Of a DNA stretch of 64,000 bases, positions 7,277-17,837 are shown piece by piece (position 1 is the stretch's first letter; the number at the start of each line of letters is the position of its first letter). Position numbers and translations under genes: made by a program. This DNA comes from Citrobacter youngae ATCC 29220. GTDB taxonomy: Bacteria; Pseudomonadota; Gammaproteobacteria; Enterobacterales; Enterobacteriaceae. Where the stretch lies: assembly GCF_000155975.1 (NCBI RefSeq), contig NZ_GG730299.1, positions 1,708,734-1,772,733 of the forward strand, in the 5' to 3' direction. A model generated the notes under the pieces. That model searched no databases. It worked only from the letters and a program-made list of their open reading frames with translations, and had not been told where the DNA came from.

Positions 7277-9055
7277 ATGCACAACTCAACCCCTCTTTCC
7301 GCCCTGCGCAACCTGCTGATAGCGCAGGGGCTGGATGGTATGATTGTTCCGCGCGCCGATGCTCACCAAAGTGAAGATTGTACGCCGCATGATAATAAAC
7401 TGGCCTGGCTGACCGGCTTTAGCGGATCTGCTGGCCTCGCGTTGGTCCTGCGCGATCGCGCATTAATCTTTGTCGATGGCCGCTATCAGGTCCAGGTGCG
7501 CAATGAAGTCTCGCTGGATGATTTTGAAATTCACCATTTACACGATGAGCCGCTGGCCGACTATTTGCAGTCTCACGTGGCAGCGGATACCCGTATCGGC
7601 TTTGAGCCGCTGCTGATGGTCAACAGCCAGTTTGAAGCGCTGTCGGCCACCCACTGCGAGCTGGTGCCTCTCGAACAAGATCCGTTCGACCAGATATGGT
7701 GCGATCGTCCCGCTGCCCCCTGCGGCATCATTCGCGAAATGCCCCTCGAAATCAGTGGGGAAAGCAGCACGCAAAAACGTGCGCGGGTGGTTGAACTGCT
7801 CGCTCAACATCAGGCCGACGTGCTGGCGATTACGCTGCCGGATAACATTGCCTGGCTGCTTAATGTCCGCGGTTCGGATCTTGCTATGGTGCCAGTGCCG
7901 TTCTCATTTGCCCTGCTCCATCGCAGCGGCGAGCTGGAATGGTTTGTGGATAGCAATAAAACACAGCAGCTACCCGCCTCGCTGCTGAACACGCTTACGC
8001 TGGCCCCGCAAGAGAGCTTCCTGGCCCGCTGTCAGCAGTTGGCCAATGGTAAGCGCTTCCTGGTCGATAAAGATTATGCCCCGGTGGCGTTGCGTTTTGC
8101 CATTGAAGAACATGGCGGCAACGTCCTGTGGGCTCCCGATCCCATCACGTTAATGAAAGCGCACAAAAATGACGTCGAACTGGCAGGCTATCGGGAGTGC
8201 CATGAACAGGACGGCGCAGCCTGGGTTAACTTCCTCGCCTGGCTGGCGCATGAGGTTCCCTTACGCGAAGCGGCGGGCAATCCTGTCACCGAACTGGAAG
8301 CACAGGCTAAACAGCTGGCGTTTCGCCAGCAGCAACCGGGATTTATTGAGCAGAGCTTCAGTACAATTTCGGCCTCAGCCAGCAATGCGGCGATGTGCCA
8401 TTACCACTCCAGCGAAAAAACCAATACGCCAATTACCTCTCAGGCCATGTATCTGAATGATTCCGGCGGCCAGTATCAAAATGGTACGACAGATACCACG
8501 CGAACCCTCGCATTTGGCCCGCAGGATCCACAGCGCCGCCTGCATTACACCGCCGTGTTGAAAGGCTTTTTGTCGCTTATCTCGCTGCAGTTTCCCAGCG
8601 GTACTCAGGGCCATCAACTGGACGCCTTTAGCCGTCGGGCGCTGTGGGATTTAGGACTGGATTTTGATCACGGTACCGGACACGGCGTGGGCCATCAGTT
8701 GCTAATCCATGAACAACCCCATCGCATTGCCAAAAAAGTTAACCCCTGGCCTCTGGTCGCGGGCAATATCATCACCATCGAGCCGGGTTATTATCTGGCC
8801 GGGCAATATGGGATCCGCATTGAGAATCAGGTGGAGATTATCAACAGCCGTCCGGGCTTCTGCCGCTTCTCAACGCTGACGCTGGTGCCGATTGATTTGA
8901 ACCTGGTTGACCTGCATCTGCTGAGCGATGCAGAGAAACAGTGGATTGATGATTACCACCAGCAGGTCAGAGAGACGCTATCCCCGCGCGTGAACGCAGA
9001 AGCCCGCCCCTGGCTATTCGCCGCCACCGCGCCCATCCGCGTTCAGGCCAGCTAA
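7277..9055 (+). CDS. Xaa-Pro aminopeptidase (M24B, aminopeptidase P type 1)
   Basis: The 592-residue protein has the three-domain layout of cytosolic aminopeptidase P1: two creatinase-like N-terminal domains (about 1-310), an M24 pita-bread catalytic domain, and a C-terminal tail ending near WLFAA. All five expected metal ligands can be seen: two Asp in DSGGQYQNGTTDTTR, His in GHGVGHQLLIHE, Glu in ITIEPGYY and Glu in GIRIENQ. It should remove N-terminal residues preceding proline, probably with manganese, in the cytoplasm. It is much longer than E. coli PepP or YpdF and is not a neighbour of amn in K-12. The 15-base gap and GAAGGT ribosome site suggest co-transcription with amn. Confidence 0.93.
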   Translation: MHNSTPLSALRNLLIAQGLDGMIVPRADAHQSEDCTPHDNKLAWLTGFSGSAGLALVLRDRALIFVDGRYQVQVRNEVSLDDFEIHHLHDEPLADYLQSHVAADTRIGFEPLLMVNSQFEALSATHCELVPLEQDPFDQIWCDRPAAPCGIIREMPLEISGESSTQKRARVVELLAQHQADVLAITLPDNIAWLLNVRGSDLAMVPVPFSFALLHRSGELEWFVDSNKTQQLPASLLNTLTLAPQESFLARCQQLANGKRFLVDKDYAPVALRFAIEEHGGNVLWAPDPITLMKAHKNDVELAGYRECHEQDGAAWVNFLAWLAHEVPLREAAGNPVTELEAQAKQLAFRQQQPGFIEQSFSTISASASNAAMCHYHSSEKTNTPITSQAMYLNDSGGQYQNGTTDTTRTLAFGPQDPQRRLHYTAVLKGFLSLISLQFPSGTQGHQLDAFSRRALWDLGLDFDHGTGHGVGHQLLIHEQPHRIAKKVNPWPLVAGNIITIEPGYYLAGQYGIRIENQVEIINSRPGFCRFSTLTLVPIDLNLVDLHLLSDAEKQWIDDYHQQVRETLSPRVNAEARPWLFAATAPIRVQAS

Positions 9056-9061
9056 TGCATT

Positions 9062-9087
9062 AAAAAAGGCAGCCCGCAGGCTGCCTT
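9062..9087 (-). terminator. Terminator of ptsG, shared with the aminopeptidase gene
   Basis: A 9-bp stem AAGGCAGCC / GGCTGCCTT with a 4-base loop lies between the two convergent genes. On the minus strand it is followed by a T-run (TTTTTT), so it terminates ptsG; on the plus strand it may also stop the amn-aminopeptidase transcript. Confidence 0.88.
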
Positions 9088-9110
9088 AGTTCTCCCCAAC
9101 TTCTTACTGC

Positions 9111-10544
9111 TTAGCTGTTACGGATGTACTCATCCATTTCAGTTTTCAGGTTATCGGACTTGGTACCGAAAATAGCCTGAACACCGGAACCAGCGACCAC
9201 GACGCCCGCCGCACCCAGTTTCTTCAGGCCAGCCTGATCCACTTTGGCAACGTCAGCCACGCTAACGCGCAGACGAGTGATGCACGCATCGAGGTTAGTG
9301 ATGTTTTCTTTACCGCCGAATGCAGCAACCAGAGCCGGAGCCATTTCGCCGGACGCACCAGCTTTGCTGTCTTCGGTAGCATCTTCACGACCCGGCGTTT
9401 TCAGGTCCAGCGCTTTGATCAGCACACGGAAGATGGTGTAGTAAACAATCGCATAACCGATACCGACAATCGGGAACAGCCACAGTTTGCTGCTGTTACC
9501 GGACAGAACGATAAAGTCGATCAGACCGTGAGAGAACGACGTACCGTCGCGCATACCCAGCAGGATACAGATCGGGAATGCCAGACCAGCCAGAATCGCG
9601 TGGATGATGTACAGGATCGGCGCCACGAACATGAAGGAGAACTCGATCGGCTCGGTAATACCGGTCAGGAACGAGGTCAGCGCCGCGGAGATCATGATAC
9701 CGCCCACTTTTGCACGGTTCTCTGGTTTCGCAGAGTGCCAGATTGCAATCGCCGCAGCCGGCAGGCCGTACATTTTGAACAGGAAACCGCCGGACAGTTT
9801 GCCCGCAGTCGGGTCGCCTGCCATGTAGCGAGGAATATCGCCGTGGAATACCTGGCCCGCAGCGTTGGTGTATTCACCAATCTGCATCTGGAATGGAACG
9901 TTCCAGATATGGTGCAGACCAAACGGTACCAGGCAGCGTTCAATGAAGCCATAGATACCGAACGCCACGACCGGGTTCTGGTATGCAGCCCACTGGGAGA
10001 ACGTCTGGATAGCAGTACCGATCGGCGGCCAAATGAAGGACAGAATGACACCGGTGAAGATGGCAGCCAGACCAGAAATAATAGGAACGAAGCGCTTACC
10101 CGCAAAGAAGCCGAGATACTCAGGCAATTTGATACGGTAGAAACGGTTGAACATATACGCTGCAATCGCACCGGAGATAATCCCCCCGAGAACACCTGTA
10201 TCAGCAAGGTGTTTAGCGGCGATCTCTTCAGCAGGTAAATGCAGAACCAGCGGCGCAACGACAGCCATAGTTTTAACCATGATGCCGTAAGCAACAACGG
10301 ATGCCAGTGCAGATACACCGTCATTGTTGGTGAAGCCTAACGCAACACCGATGGCAAAAATCAGCGGCATGTTCGCAAAAACAGAACCGCCTGCTTCTGC
10401 CATTACGTGCGATACAACGGCTGGCAGCCAGCTGAAGTTAGCGGAACCGACACCCAGCAGGATACCTGCAATCGGGAGTACGGATACCGGCAGCATCAGC
10501 GATTTACCGACCTTTTGCAGGTTAGCAAATGCATTCTTAAACAT
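9111..10544 (-). CDS. ptsG: Glucose-specific PTS enzyme IICB
   Basis: The 477-residue protein matches E. coli PtsG in length and almost residue for residue. The IIC membrane channel (about 1-385) moves glucose across the inner membrane while the C-terminal IIB domain phosphorylates it; the phosphorylated cysteine is in [12 protein letters not shown] (about residue 421). The start is the [10 protein letters not shown] methionine at 10544, not the upstream in-frame one, by homology. Phosphate comes from PEP through EI, HPr and EIIA-Glc. In E. coli expression is set by CRP, Mlc and the small RNA SgrS, and matching leader sequences are visible here. An ERIC element interrupts the leader. In K-12 the next gene upstream is ycfH, as here; fhuE, expected downstream, is absent. 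Confidence 0.99.
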   Translation of the reverse strand: MFKNAFANLQKVGKSLMLPVSVLPIAGILLGVGSANFSWLPAVVSHVMAEAGGSVFANMPLIFAIGVALGFTNNDGVSALASVVAYGIMVKTMAVVAPLVLHLPAEEIAAKHLADTGVLGGIISGAIAAYMFNRFYRIKLPEYLGFFAGKRFVPIISGLAAIFTGVILSFIWPPIGTAIQTFSQWAAYQNPVVAFGIYGFIERCLVPFGLHHIWNVPFQMQIGEYTNAAGQVFHGDIPRYMAGDPTAGKLSGGFLFKMYGLPAAAIAIWHSAKPENRAKVGGIMISAALTSFLTGITEPIEFSFMFVAPILYIIHAILAGLAFPICILLGMRDGTSFSHGLIDFIVLSGNSSKLWLFPIVGIGYAIVYYTIFRVLIKALDLKTPGREDATEDSKAGASGEMAPALVAAFGGKENITNLDACITRLRVSVADVAKVDQAGLKKLGAAGVVVAGSGVQAIFGTKSDNLKTEMDEYIRNS

Positions 10545-10549
10545 AATTA

Positions 10550-10568
10550 GGAGTGCTCCTGAGTATTT
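10550..10568 (-). promoter_or_regulatory. SgrS small-RNA target in the ptsG leader
   Basis: The minus strand reads AAATACTCAGGAGCACTCC immediately before the ptsG start. In E. coli the ACUCAGGAGCACUC part pairs with SgrS during sugar-phosphate stress and blocks translation. The pairing core is retained, so control by SgrS is probably kept despite the ERIC insertion just upstream. Confidence 0.7.
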
Positions 10569-10573
10569 GTGCT

Positions 10574-10699
10574 TATACACTTCATCCTTCAAACCGCCTC
10601 AGCGTTGGCTGCGCTCGTTTATACCAGTCACTTACTCTAGTAAGCTCCTGTCATTCACTCACTTGCCGCCTTGATGCAGCTTGAATGATTTTGTGTATT
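10574..10699. repeat. ERIC element (intergenic repeat unit) in the ptsG leader
   Basis: About 126 bp with the ERIC hallmarks: the central CAGTCACTTACT ... AGTAAGCTCCTG core used for ERIC-PCR primers, CTCACTTGCCGCCTTG, and terminal inverted repeats ATACAC / GTGTAT. On ptsG sense RNA it folds into a long imperfect hairpin. The flanks (CGTGAGAACGTA on one side, ACTCAGGAGCAC on the other) are adjacent in E. coli ptsG, so the element appears inserted in the untranslated leader. Confidence 0.93.
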
Positions 10700-10780
10700 C
10701 TACGTTCTCACGCATTGGCAAGGGGGGAGAACCTCGCCGTGAACAGGGCATCTAAGTACCCTTTATTTATTACACAGAGT

Positions 10781-10818
10781 AAAATAATTCAGTTTGTTTT
10801 TGTTTGACGGCTATCACA
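10781..10818 (-). promoter_or_regulatory. ptsG promoter with candidate CRP site
   Basis: On the minus strand 10818-10803 reads TGTGA-N6-TCAAA, a CRP-type half-site pair. About 40 bases downstream of its centre lie a possible -10 (TATTTT, 10786-10781) and a start near 10774. The leader would be about 230 nt, roughly 126 of them ERIC. The CTCTGTGTAATAAATAAAG stretch just downstream resembles the region bound by Mlc in E. coli. Confidence 0.55.
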
Positions 10819-10960
10819 ATTCAGTCGTGGATAGCCGCAAAATTCGCACATTCCGATAAAATGCGTTTCTGAATGTGTCAAACTGGTTATTCACCGCCCA
10901 TTTTGTGGCGGTGAACTTTACTCGCTTTAGCTATTAATTACGAGCTTTAAAAAAAGTCAG

Positions 10961-11758
10961 TTAACGAACTGATTGCAGGCGAGAAGCGTCGATGTGAAAC
11001 AGGCGGGCAAAGTTATCAGTGGTTGCCTGCGCCAGTTCTTCAACGGCAACACCTTTCACTACGGCCATGTACTCTGCAACATCACGCGTCATGGCGGGCT
11101 GGTTCTCTTTTCCCCGATGCGGCACCGGCGCAAGGTACGGAGAATCCGTCTCAACTAACAATCGATCCAGAGGAACGTAACGGGCAGCATCACGCAGTTG
11201 TTCAGCATTACGAAACGTGACGATGCCGGAAAACGAGATATAAAACCCGAGGTCCAGCAATTTGCCCGCCGTTTCTCTGTCCTCTGTAAAACAGTGTAGT
11301 ACGCCGCCACAATCCGTCACCTTTTCTTCGCGCAGAATCGACAACGTATCGGCGCGGGCGTCACGAGTATGCACGATAACCGGCTTGTGCAATTCACGGC
11401 CAATCTGAATATGGTGGATGAAAGATTCCTGCTGGCGCCCCTTAGTTTCCGGCGTGTAAAAATAATCCAGCCCGGTTTCCCCCATCGCTACCACGCCCTC
11501 TTCAGCGGCATAGCGACGCAGCGCTTCGACATCATAGGTTTCATCCTGGTTTAACGGATGCACACCGCAGGAGAAAACCACATTGTCACGCTCCCCGACC
11601 AGTTCGCGCATGCTGCGGTATCCTGGCAGGGTGGTGGCGACGGCAAGACAGAATTTCACATCGCGCGCGGCCGCTTTCGCCAGCACGTCATCCACGTCCT
11701 TATGCAGAGATTGATAATCCAGGCCATCAAGATGGCAGTGTGAGTCGACTAAAAACAT
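10961..11758 (-). CDS. ycfH: TatD-family metal-dependent hydrolase YcfH
   Basis: The 265-residue protein equals E. coli YcfH in length when started at MFLVDSHCHLD (11758) rather than at the longer upstream frame. TIM-barrel metal ligands typical of TatD are visible: HxH in DSHCHLD (His7, His9), Glu in GETGLDYFY, His in VIVHTRDA and GGVLHCFT, and Asp in LLVETDSPYL. Family members are 3'-5' DNA or RNA nucleases or D-amino-acyl hydrolases; the exact substrate is not known. It is last in the pabC-mltG-tmk-holB-ycfH string, starting 10 bases after holB. Confidence 0.97.
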   Translation of the reverse strand: MFLVDSHCHLDGLDYQSLHKDVDDVLAKAAARDVKFCLAVATTLPGYRSMRELVGERDNVVFSCGVHPLNQDETYDVEALRRYAAEEGVVAMGETGLDYFYTPETKGRQQESFIHHIQIGRELHKPVIVHTRDARADTLSILREEKVTDCGGVLHCFTEDRETAGKLLDLGFYISFSGIVTFRNAEQLRDAARYVPLDRLLVETDSPYLAPVPHRGKENQPAMTRDVAEYMAVVKGVAVEELAQATTDNFARLFHIDASRLQSVR

Positions 11759-11768
11759 AATGTCTCTC

Positions 11769-12773
11769 TCAAAGATGAGGAACAGGCAGTACGGTGCCTG
11801 GTTGCAGGTAATGCTCAATACGGAGAATAAGATCGGTTAATACCAGCTCACGGTTGATGCCCGTCACGTTCAGCAACTGCTGACGGCAATGACAAACGTC
11901 ACCGAGTATCGCCTGTATCCGGGCGACGGATAACCGCTCTGCGAGGGAAGAGATAAGATCCAGAGCATCAGGATTGGTCAGATGGGAAATCCCATATGGT
12001 CGCTTTAAGGCATCGGTAAACAGCGTGGCCAGCCAGTGTAAACGGGCGGCAGCCCGATCGTGATTGAGCGCCGCTAACAGGATATACCAGTCGCCTGAAC
12101 GCAGGGTGTTCGCCAGGGCAGCGAGAAAATCGGTGCGATGCGCCCAGCTTTCGGCCTGGAGCAAGGTTAATGCCGCGCCAGGCGACCCCGCACTCAGGCG
12201 TAATGCGCTCAACAATGCTTCCGGTGACGCCGTCACTTCACGGCTAAGCCAGGAAATAGCATACGACTCAGCCGGTGGTGCAAGGTGATGTAAACGACAG
12301 CGGCTACGCAGCGTGGCCAATAAACGCGCCGGCTCTCTGCTGGCGAGGAAGAACCAGGTCTGGGCCGGAGGTTCTTCCAGCGTTTTTAGCAAAGCATTAG
12401 CAGCGGCATCGGTGAGCTGGGCGGCTTCAGGGATCCACACCACTTTCGCACCGCCAAGACGCGAATGCTCGTACAGCTTTTCGCTGACTTCGCGTACCGC
12501 ATCAACCCCGAGCGTGCTTTTGCCTTTTTCCGGCAGCAGCGAATAGTAGTCTGGGTGCGTCCCCGCCTGCATCAGCTGACAGCCGCGGCAGTGTCCGCAG
12601 CTTTTATGTCCTTCCGGCTGCTGACACATTAAATAGCGGCTAAGCGCGTAGATCAACGCATCGTCGCCCATGCCGGGTAACGCCTGAATCAGTAACGCAT
12701 GGTGACCACGACCCGCCTGGTAGCTCGCTACCAGTTTTTCAAAATCCGGTCGTAACCATGGGTACCATTTCAT
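11769..12773 (-). CDS. holB: DNA polymerase III delta' subunit
   Basis: The 334-residue protein has the length of E. coli HolB. Delta' is the stator of the clamp loader that opens and loads the beta clamp. The N-terminal AAA+ domain has a degenerate P-loop (ALPGMGDDA), so it does not hydrolyse ATP, and the zinc module has cysteines at positions 50, 59, 62 and 65. The SRC motif (LRSRCRLH) that helps its neighbour's ATPase is present. The ATG at 12773 overlaps the tmk stop as ATGA, so the two are translationally coupled; the upstream in-frame start at 12794 would extend into tmk and is not used. Confidence 0.98.
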   Translation of the reverse strand: MKWYPWLRPDFEKLVASYQAGRGHHALLIQALPGMGDDALIYALSRYLMCQQPEGHKSCGHCRGCQLMQAGTHPDYYSLLPEKGKSTLGVDAVREVSEKLYEHSRLGGAKVVWIPEAAQLTDAAANALLKTLEEPPAQTWFFLASREPARLLATLRSRCRLHHLAPPAESYAISWLSREVTASPEALLSALRLSAGSPGAALTLLQAESWAHRTDFLAALANTLRSGDWYILLAALNHDRAAARLHWLATLFTDALKRPYGISHLTNPDALDLISSLAERLSVARIQAILGDVCHCRQQLLNVTGINRELVLTDLILRIEHYLQPGTVLPVPHL

Positions 12774-13411
12774 GCGCCCTGCTCCTTCACCCACCGGGTG
12801 ATGGTATTGCGGATATCAGCCATCACAGCCTCCAGCGGCTGCGTAGCGTCGATAGTACGAATACTGGCGTCTTTAGCTGCCAGTTCAAGATAACGCGCGC
12901 GGGTGCGATTAAAGAAATCGAAAGATTCCTGTTCAATACGGTCCAGTTCGCCGCGGGCGCGGGCGCGCTTCAACCCGACCTCTGGAGTGACATCCAGATA
13001 GATCGTCAGATCGGGGCGAAAATCACCGAGTACCGCATCACGCAGGGTTGCCAGCATGTTTTGATCGATACCGCGTCCACCGCCCTGATACGCCTGGGTC
13101 GACAGATCGTGACGGTCGCCAATAACCCAGGCGCCTCTCGCCAGCGCTGGTTTAATGACGGTTTCGACCAGTTGAACACGCGCGGCGTAAAACATCAGGA
13201 CTTCGGCTTTGTCGGTAATGATCTCGTCACCCACCGACTTAATGTCCAGCACCAGACTTCTTAGTTTCTCAGCGAGCTGCGTTCCACCCGGCTCGCGGGT
13301 AAAAACCATGTCACGAATACCGAGTTGCTCAAGTGTCTCTACCACCACATTACGCGCAGTGGTTTTTCCGGCGCCTTCCAGGCCCTCGATGACGATATAG
13401 TTACTGCCCAT
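12770..13411 (-). CDS. tmk: Thymidylate kinase
   Basis: This 213-residue kinase converts dTMP to dTDP with ATP, an essential step to dTTP. The P-loop GLEGAGKTT is at residues 10-18, the DRH segment [19 protein letters not shown] follows near 93-110, and an arginine-rich LID ([14 protein letters not shown]) near 150 marks it as the bacterial type II enzyme. Its start lies 11 bases inside the 3' end of mltG and its stop overlaps the holB start, placing it in the middle of a tightly coupled operon. Confidence 0.98.
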   Translation of the reverse strand: MGSNYIVIEGLEGAGKTTARNVVVETLEQLGIRDMVFTREPGGTQLAEKLRSLVLDIKSVGDEIITDKAEVLMFYAARVQLVETVIKPALARGAWVIGDRHDLSTQAYQGGGRGIDQNMLATLRDAVLGDFRPDLTIYLDVTPEVGLKRARARGELDRIEQESFDFFNRTRARYLELAAKDASIRTIDATQPLEAVMADIRNTITRWVKEQGA

Positions 13412-14423
13412 TTTTTTCCTTAAGCACTTTCAGGTAATCCTGCACGGACCGGTTGTGGCTGGCAAGATTGGTGTTAAACGTGTGACCGCCTTTACCATCC
13501 GCCACGAAATAGAGATACGGCGTTTTTGCCGGATGCGCGGCGGCCTGCAGCGAAGCCTCGCCCGGCATGGCAATTGGGCCTGGCGGCAGCCCCGTGATGG
13601 TATAGGTGTTATAGGCGGTTGGCGTTTCTAAATCCACACGCGACAATTTGCCATTATACCGTGTCCCCATCCCGTAAATCACCGTCGGATCGGTTTGTAA
13701 ACGCATGCCAATCCGTAAGCGGTTAATAAAGACCGACGCCACCTGGTCGCGCTCGCTGGCAACCGCGGTCTCTTTTTCAATAATCGAGGCCATGGTGACC
13801 AACTGATTTTTATCCTGGTAAGGCAGACCATCAGCGCGCCCTTCCCAGACGGTATCTACCGCTTTAACCATTTTTTGATGCGCGCGTTTTAGCAGCGCTA
13901 CGTCGGTCGTATTGGCGGTATACATCCAGGTATCCGGCCAGAACCAGCCTTCCAGCCACTGTGGATTTTCCAGCTTCAGCGCCTGAGCGACGGTCTCATA
14001 GTTATCATCACTCAGCGTATGTTCGATATAGGGCGCATCGCGTAGTTGTTTGAGGTAATCACTCAGGCGCATCCCTTCAACCAGGCGTAACGGGAACTGC
14101 GCCTCTTTACCGCTCTCCAGCAGTAGCAGCATTTCTCGCACGGTCATGTCGGGCGTCAGGCGATAGGTACCCGCCTTAAAATGCGACAGGTCAGGCTCTA
14201 CACGCAGCAGCCACTGGAACACGCGCGGACGATTGATAACCTTGTCCACATACAGCTGTTCACCGAGGGCCAGACGGCCCGTACCCGCCTTCAGCGTAAA
14301 AATAGTTTCTTCTTTAATCAATAGCTTACTATCCGCCAGATGGCGAACTTTCCACATTCCCACTCCCGCGGCAATGCCCAGCACAACCAGCAATAACAGG
14401 ACAACGAGTAATAGTTTTTTCAT
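13401..14423 (-). CDS. mltG: Endolytic murein transglycosylase MltG (YceG)
   Basis: The 340-residue protein begins with a short cytoplasmic tail and one membrane anchor (about residues 4-22), followed by a periplasmic LysM-like part and the YceG catalytic domain. The catalytic glutamate is in [10 protein letters not shown] (Glu218). It cuts nascent glycan strands within the chain and is thought to end strand polymerisation. Length matches E. coli. It begins 2 bases after the pabC stop and overlaps tmk by 11 bases. Confidence 0.98.
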   Translation of the reverse strand: MKKLLLVVLLLLVVLGIAAGVGMWKVRHLADSKLLIKEETIFTLKAGTGRLALGEQLYVDKVINRPRVFQWLLRVEPDLSHFKAGTYRLTPDMTVREMLLLLESGKEAQFPLRLVEGMRLSDYLKQLRDAPYIEHTLSDDNYETVAQALKLENPQWLEGWFWPDTWMYTANTTDVALLKRAHQKMVKAVDTVWEGRADGLPYQDKNQLVTMASIIEKETAVASERDQVASVFINRLRIGMRLQTDPTVIYGMGTRYNGKLSRVDLETPTAYNTYTITGLPPGPIAMPGEASLQAAAHPAKTPYLYFVADGKGGHTFNTNLASHNRSVQDYLKVLKEKNGQ

Positions 14424-14425
14424 GA

Positions 14426-15235
14426 CTAATTCGGGTGCTCACAAAGTGGGGCTAAAAAATCGAATAACAAACGTGAAGACAACTGCGTGTCGCCACAGGC
14501 GCGTACGGGAATAACCGGCATTAATGCGTTACAGACGACGATTTCATCGGCCTGCATAACCTCCTCCAATCCGACATACCTTTCGACAATATTGAACGGT
14601 GATTGTGCCAGCATCCGGATACAGAATTGTCGCATAATGCCATTCACTCCGGCCTGATCGAGCCGGGGGGTGTAAACCACATGACCTTTACGCCAGAACA
14701 AATTAGCCGCACAGCATTCCGTAACCCAACCCTCGCTGTCAAGGACCAGCGCTTCATCTGCATCCGTCTGCTCAAGATGAGAGCGAATCAATACCTGCTC
14801 CAGGCGATTCAGATGCTTAAGTCCGGCAAGTAGCGGGTTACGCCCCAGCCGCACTGGGCTTAGCGCCAGCGTGATGCCGCGTTCTCGCCAGCAATCATAA
14901 TGCGCAGGATAAGCCGAAACGGAAAGGATGCGAGTCGCCGCATAGCAGTTTGCGCCACTGTAGCCCCGGCCTCCGCTGCCGCGGCTAATAATGACTTTCA
15001 AGACGCCACGCGCGTGCCCTTGTGCCAACATTTTCATTTCGTTTTGCAGTTCTGACCATTGTTCGAAAGCGATCAGCAACTTTTGGCAAGCGTCTTGTAA
15101 ACGCTTCAGATGTGCGGCAATCAGGCAAACTTCGCCGTCGATAATCCGCGCCGTAGTAAAACATCCATCACCAAATTGGGTCGCTCGATCGCTTGCGGCC
15201 AGCAGATTTTGCTCGCAGCCATTAATTAAGAACAT
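14426..15235 (-). CDS. pabC: 4-amino-4-deoxychorismate lyase
   Basis: The 269-residue fold-type IV PLP enzyme turns aminodeoxychorismate into p-aminobenzoate and pyruvate for folate synthesis. The segment [12 protein letters not shown] around residues 138-149 carries the lysine (140) expected to hold PLP, and [14 protein letters not shown] forms the cofactor phosphate region. It lies 136 bases downstream of fabF, behind a terminator, and leads the pabC-mltG-tmk-holB-ycfH group. Confidence 0.97.
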   Translation of the reverse strand: MFLINGCEQNLLAASDRATQFGDGCFTTARIIDGEVCLIAAHLKRLQDACQKLLIAFEQWSELQNEMKMLAQGHARGVLKVIISRGSGGRGYSGANCYAATRILSVSAYPAHYDCWRERGITLALSPVRLGRNPLLAGLKHLNRLEQVLIRSHLEQTDADEALVLDSEGWVTECCAANLFWRKGHVVYTPRLDQAGVNGIMRQFCIRMLAQSPFNIVERYVGLEEVMQADEIVVCNALMPVIPVRACGDTQLSSRLLFDFLAPLCEHPN

Positions 15236-15308
15236 GGTGGCTCCTTATTTCTGGTCCGCTAGTTTGGCAGGATGGGTCACACAGGACAAGGGCGGAAAAC
15301 CGAAATAA

Positions 15309-15333
15309 AAAAGGCCCGACAAGCGGACCTTTT
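15309..15333 (-). terminator. Terminator after fabF
   Basis: On the minus strand a 10-bp stem with one T-G pair (AAAAGGTCCG / CGGGCCTTTT, 5-base loop) is followed by TT and A/T-rich sequence. It lies 39 bases after the fabF stop and before pabC. Confidence 0.85.
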
Positions 15334-15371
15334 CTGTTTTCTTTCGATGCTAAGGCATCACCTGACGGGAC

Positions 15372-16640
<1,269 letters not shown>

Positions 16641-16665
16641 TCAAGTGGGATAAAAAGATAAAACT

Positions 16666-16687
16666 CAGGCGGTCGAATGACCGCCTG
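16666..16687 (-). terminator. Hairpin between acpP and fabF
   Basis: A perfect 9-bp stem, CAGGCGGTC and GACCGCCTG with a 4-base loop, follows acpP by 11 bases. On the minus strand it is followed by AGTTTTATCTTTTT, an imperfect T-tract, consistent with partial termination that lets ACP be made in excess. Confidence 0.75.
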
Positions 16688-16698
16688 GAGATGTTCAC

Positions 16699-16935
16699 TT
16701 ACGCCTGGTGGCCGTTGATGTAATCAATGGCAGCCTGAACGGTAGTGATTTTCTCAGCTTCTTCGTCCGGAATCTCAGTATCAAACTCTTCTTCCAGAGC
16801 CATTACCAGCTCAACGGTGTCAAGAGAATCTGCGCCCAGGTCTTCAACGAAGGAAGCATTGTTGGTGACTTCTTCCTGCTTAACGCCCAGCTGTTCGCCG
16901 ATAATTTTCTTAACGCGTTCTTCGATAGTGCTCAT
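16699..16935 (-). CDS. acpP: Acyl carrier protein
   Basis: The 78-residue acidic four-helix protein carries acyl chains on a 4'-phosphopantetheine arm attached to the serine of [10 protein letters not shown] (Ser37 with Met, Ser36 mature). It serves fatty acid, lipid A and lipoate synthesis. The sequence is essentially that of E. coli ACP. It is preceded by 155 bases after fabG that can hold its own promoter. Confidence 0.99.
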
Positions 16936-17090
16936 ACTCTTAAATTTCCTATCAAAACTCGCTTTCGCGATGGTTTTCGTAGTGTATAAAATGTTGAAAA
17001 ATTTGCAACTAAATCCCGGCAGGTCTTACCACGATTTTACGTTATTTTGAGGGCATTCACCCTAATAACGCAAATTTTTTTCAATCGTGG

Positions 17091-17825
17091 TTAAACCATG
17101 TACATCCCGCCGTTGACGTGCAAAGTCTCACCTGTGATGTAACTTGCTTCGTCAGAAGCTAAAAATGCAACCGCACTGGCGATTTCCTGTGCGCCGCCAA
17201 GGCGACCCGCAGGAACCTGCGCCAGAATACCCGCACGCTGATCATCAGACAGCGCACGCGTCATGTCCGTTTCAATAAAGCCCGGAGCAACAACGTTTAC
17301 AGTAATTCCACGGGACGCTACTTCGCGCGCCAGTGATTTACTGAAGCCGATCAGACCCGCTTTCGCCGCAGCGTAGTTAGCCTGACCCGCATTTCCCATG
17401 GTACCAACCACAGAACCGATAGTGATAATACGCCCATGACGCTTTTTCATCATAGCTCGCATTACCGCTTTTGACAGACGGAAAACAGATGACAGGTTGG
17501 TTTCGATGATATCGTTCCACTCGTCATCTTTCATGCGCATTAACAGGTTATCACGAGTAATCCCGGCATTATTGACCAGAATATCGACTTCACCAAATTC
17601 TGCGCGAATATTTTCCAGAACAGATTCGATAGATGCCGGATCGGTCACATTCAACATCAGACCTTTACCATTTGCACCTAAGTAATCGCTAATGGCCTGC
17701 GCGCCGCTTTCGCTGGTTGCAGTACCGATAACTTTCGCGCCACGGGCAACGAGCGTCTCAGCAATTGCGCGGCCAATACCGCGGCTTGCACCGGTAACCA
17801 GCGCGATTTTTCCTTCAAAATTCAT
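17091..17825 (-). CDS. fabG: 3-oxoacyl-[ACP] reductase
   Basis: The 244-residue short-chain dehydrogenase reduces 3-oxoacyl-ACP with NADPH. It has the cofactor motif TGASRGIG (11-18), NNAG near 85, and the catalytic Ser138, Tyr151 and Lys155 (YAAAK). Length and sequence match E. coli. It starts 12 bases after fabD. Confidence 0.99.
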   Translation of the reverse strand: MNFEGKIALVTGASRGIGRAIAETLVARGAKVIGTATSESGAQAISDYLGANGKGLMLNVTDPASIESVLENIRAEFGEVDILVNNAGITRDNLLMRMKDDEWNDIIETNLSSVFRLSKAVMRAMMKKRHGRIITIGSVVGTMGNAGQANYAAAKAGLIGFSKSLAREVASRGITVNVVAPGFIETDMTRALSDDQRAGILAQVPAGRLGGAQEIASAVAFLASDEASYITGETLHVNGGMYMV

Positions 17826-17837
17826 GGGCTTCCTCTT

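Noticed and set aside
9528-10238. 236-codon plus-strand frame
   Set aside because: Antisense to ptsG; composition is that of a shadow frame.
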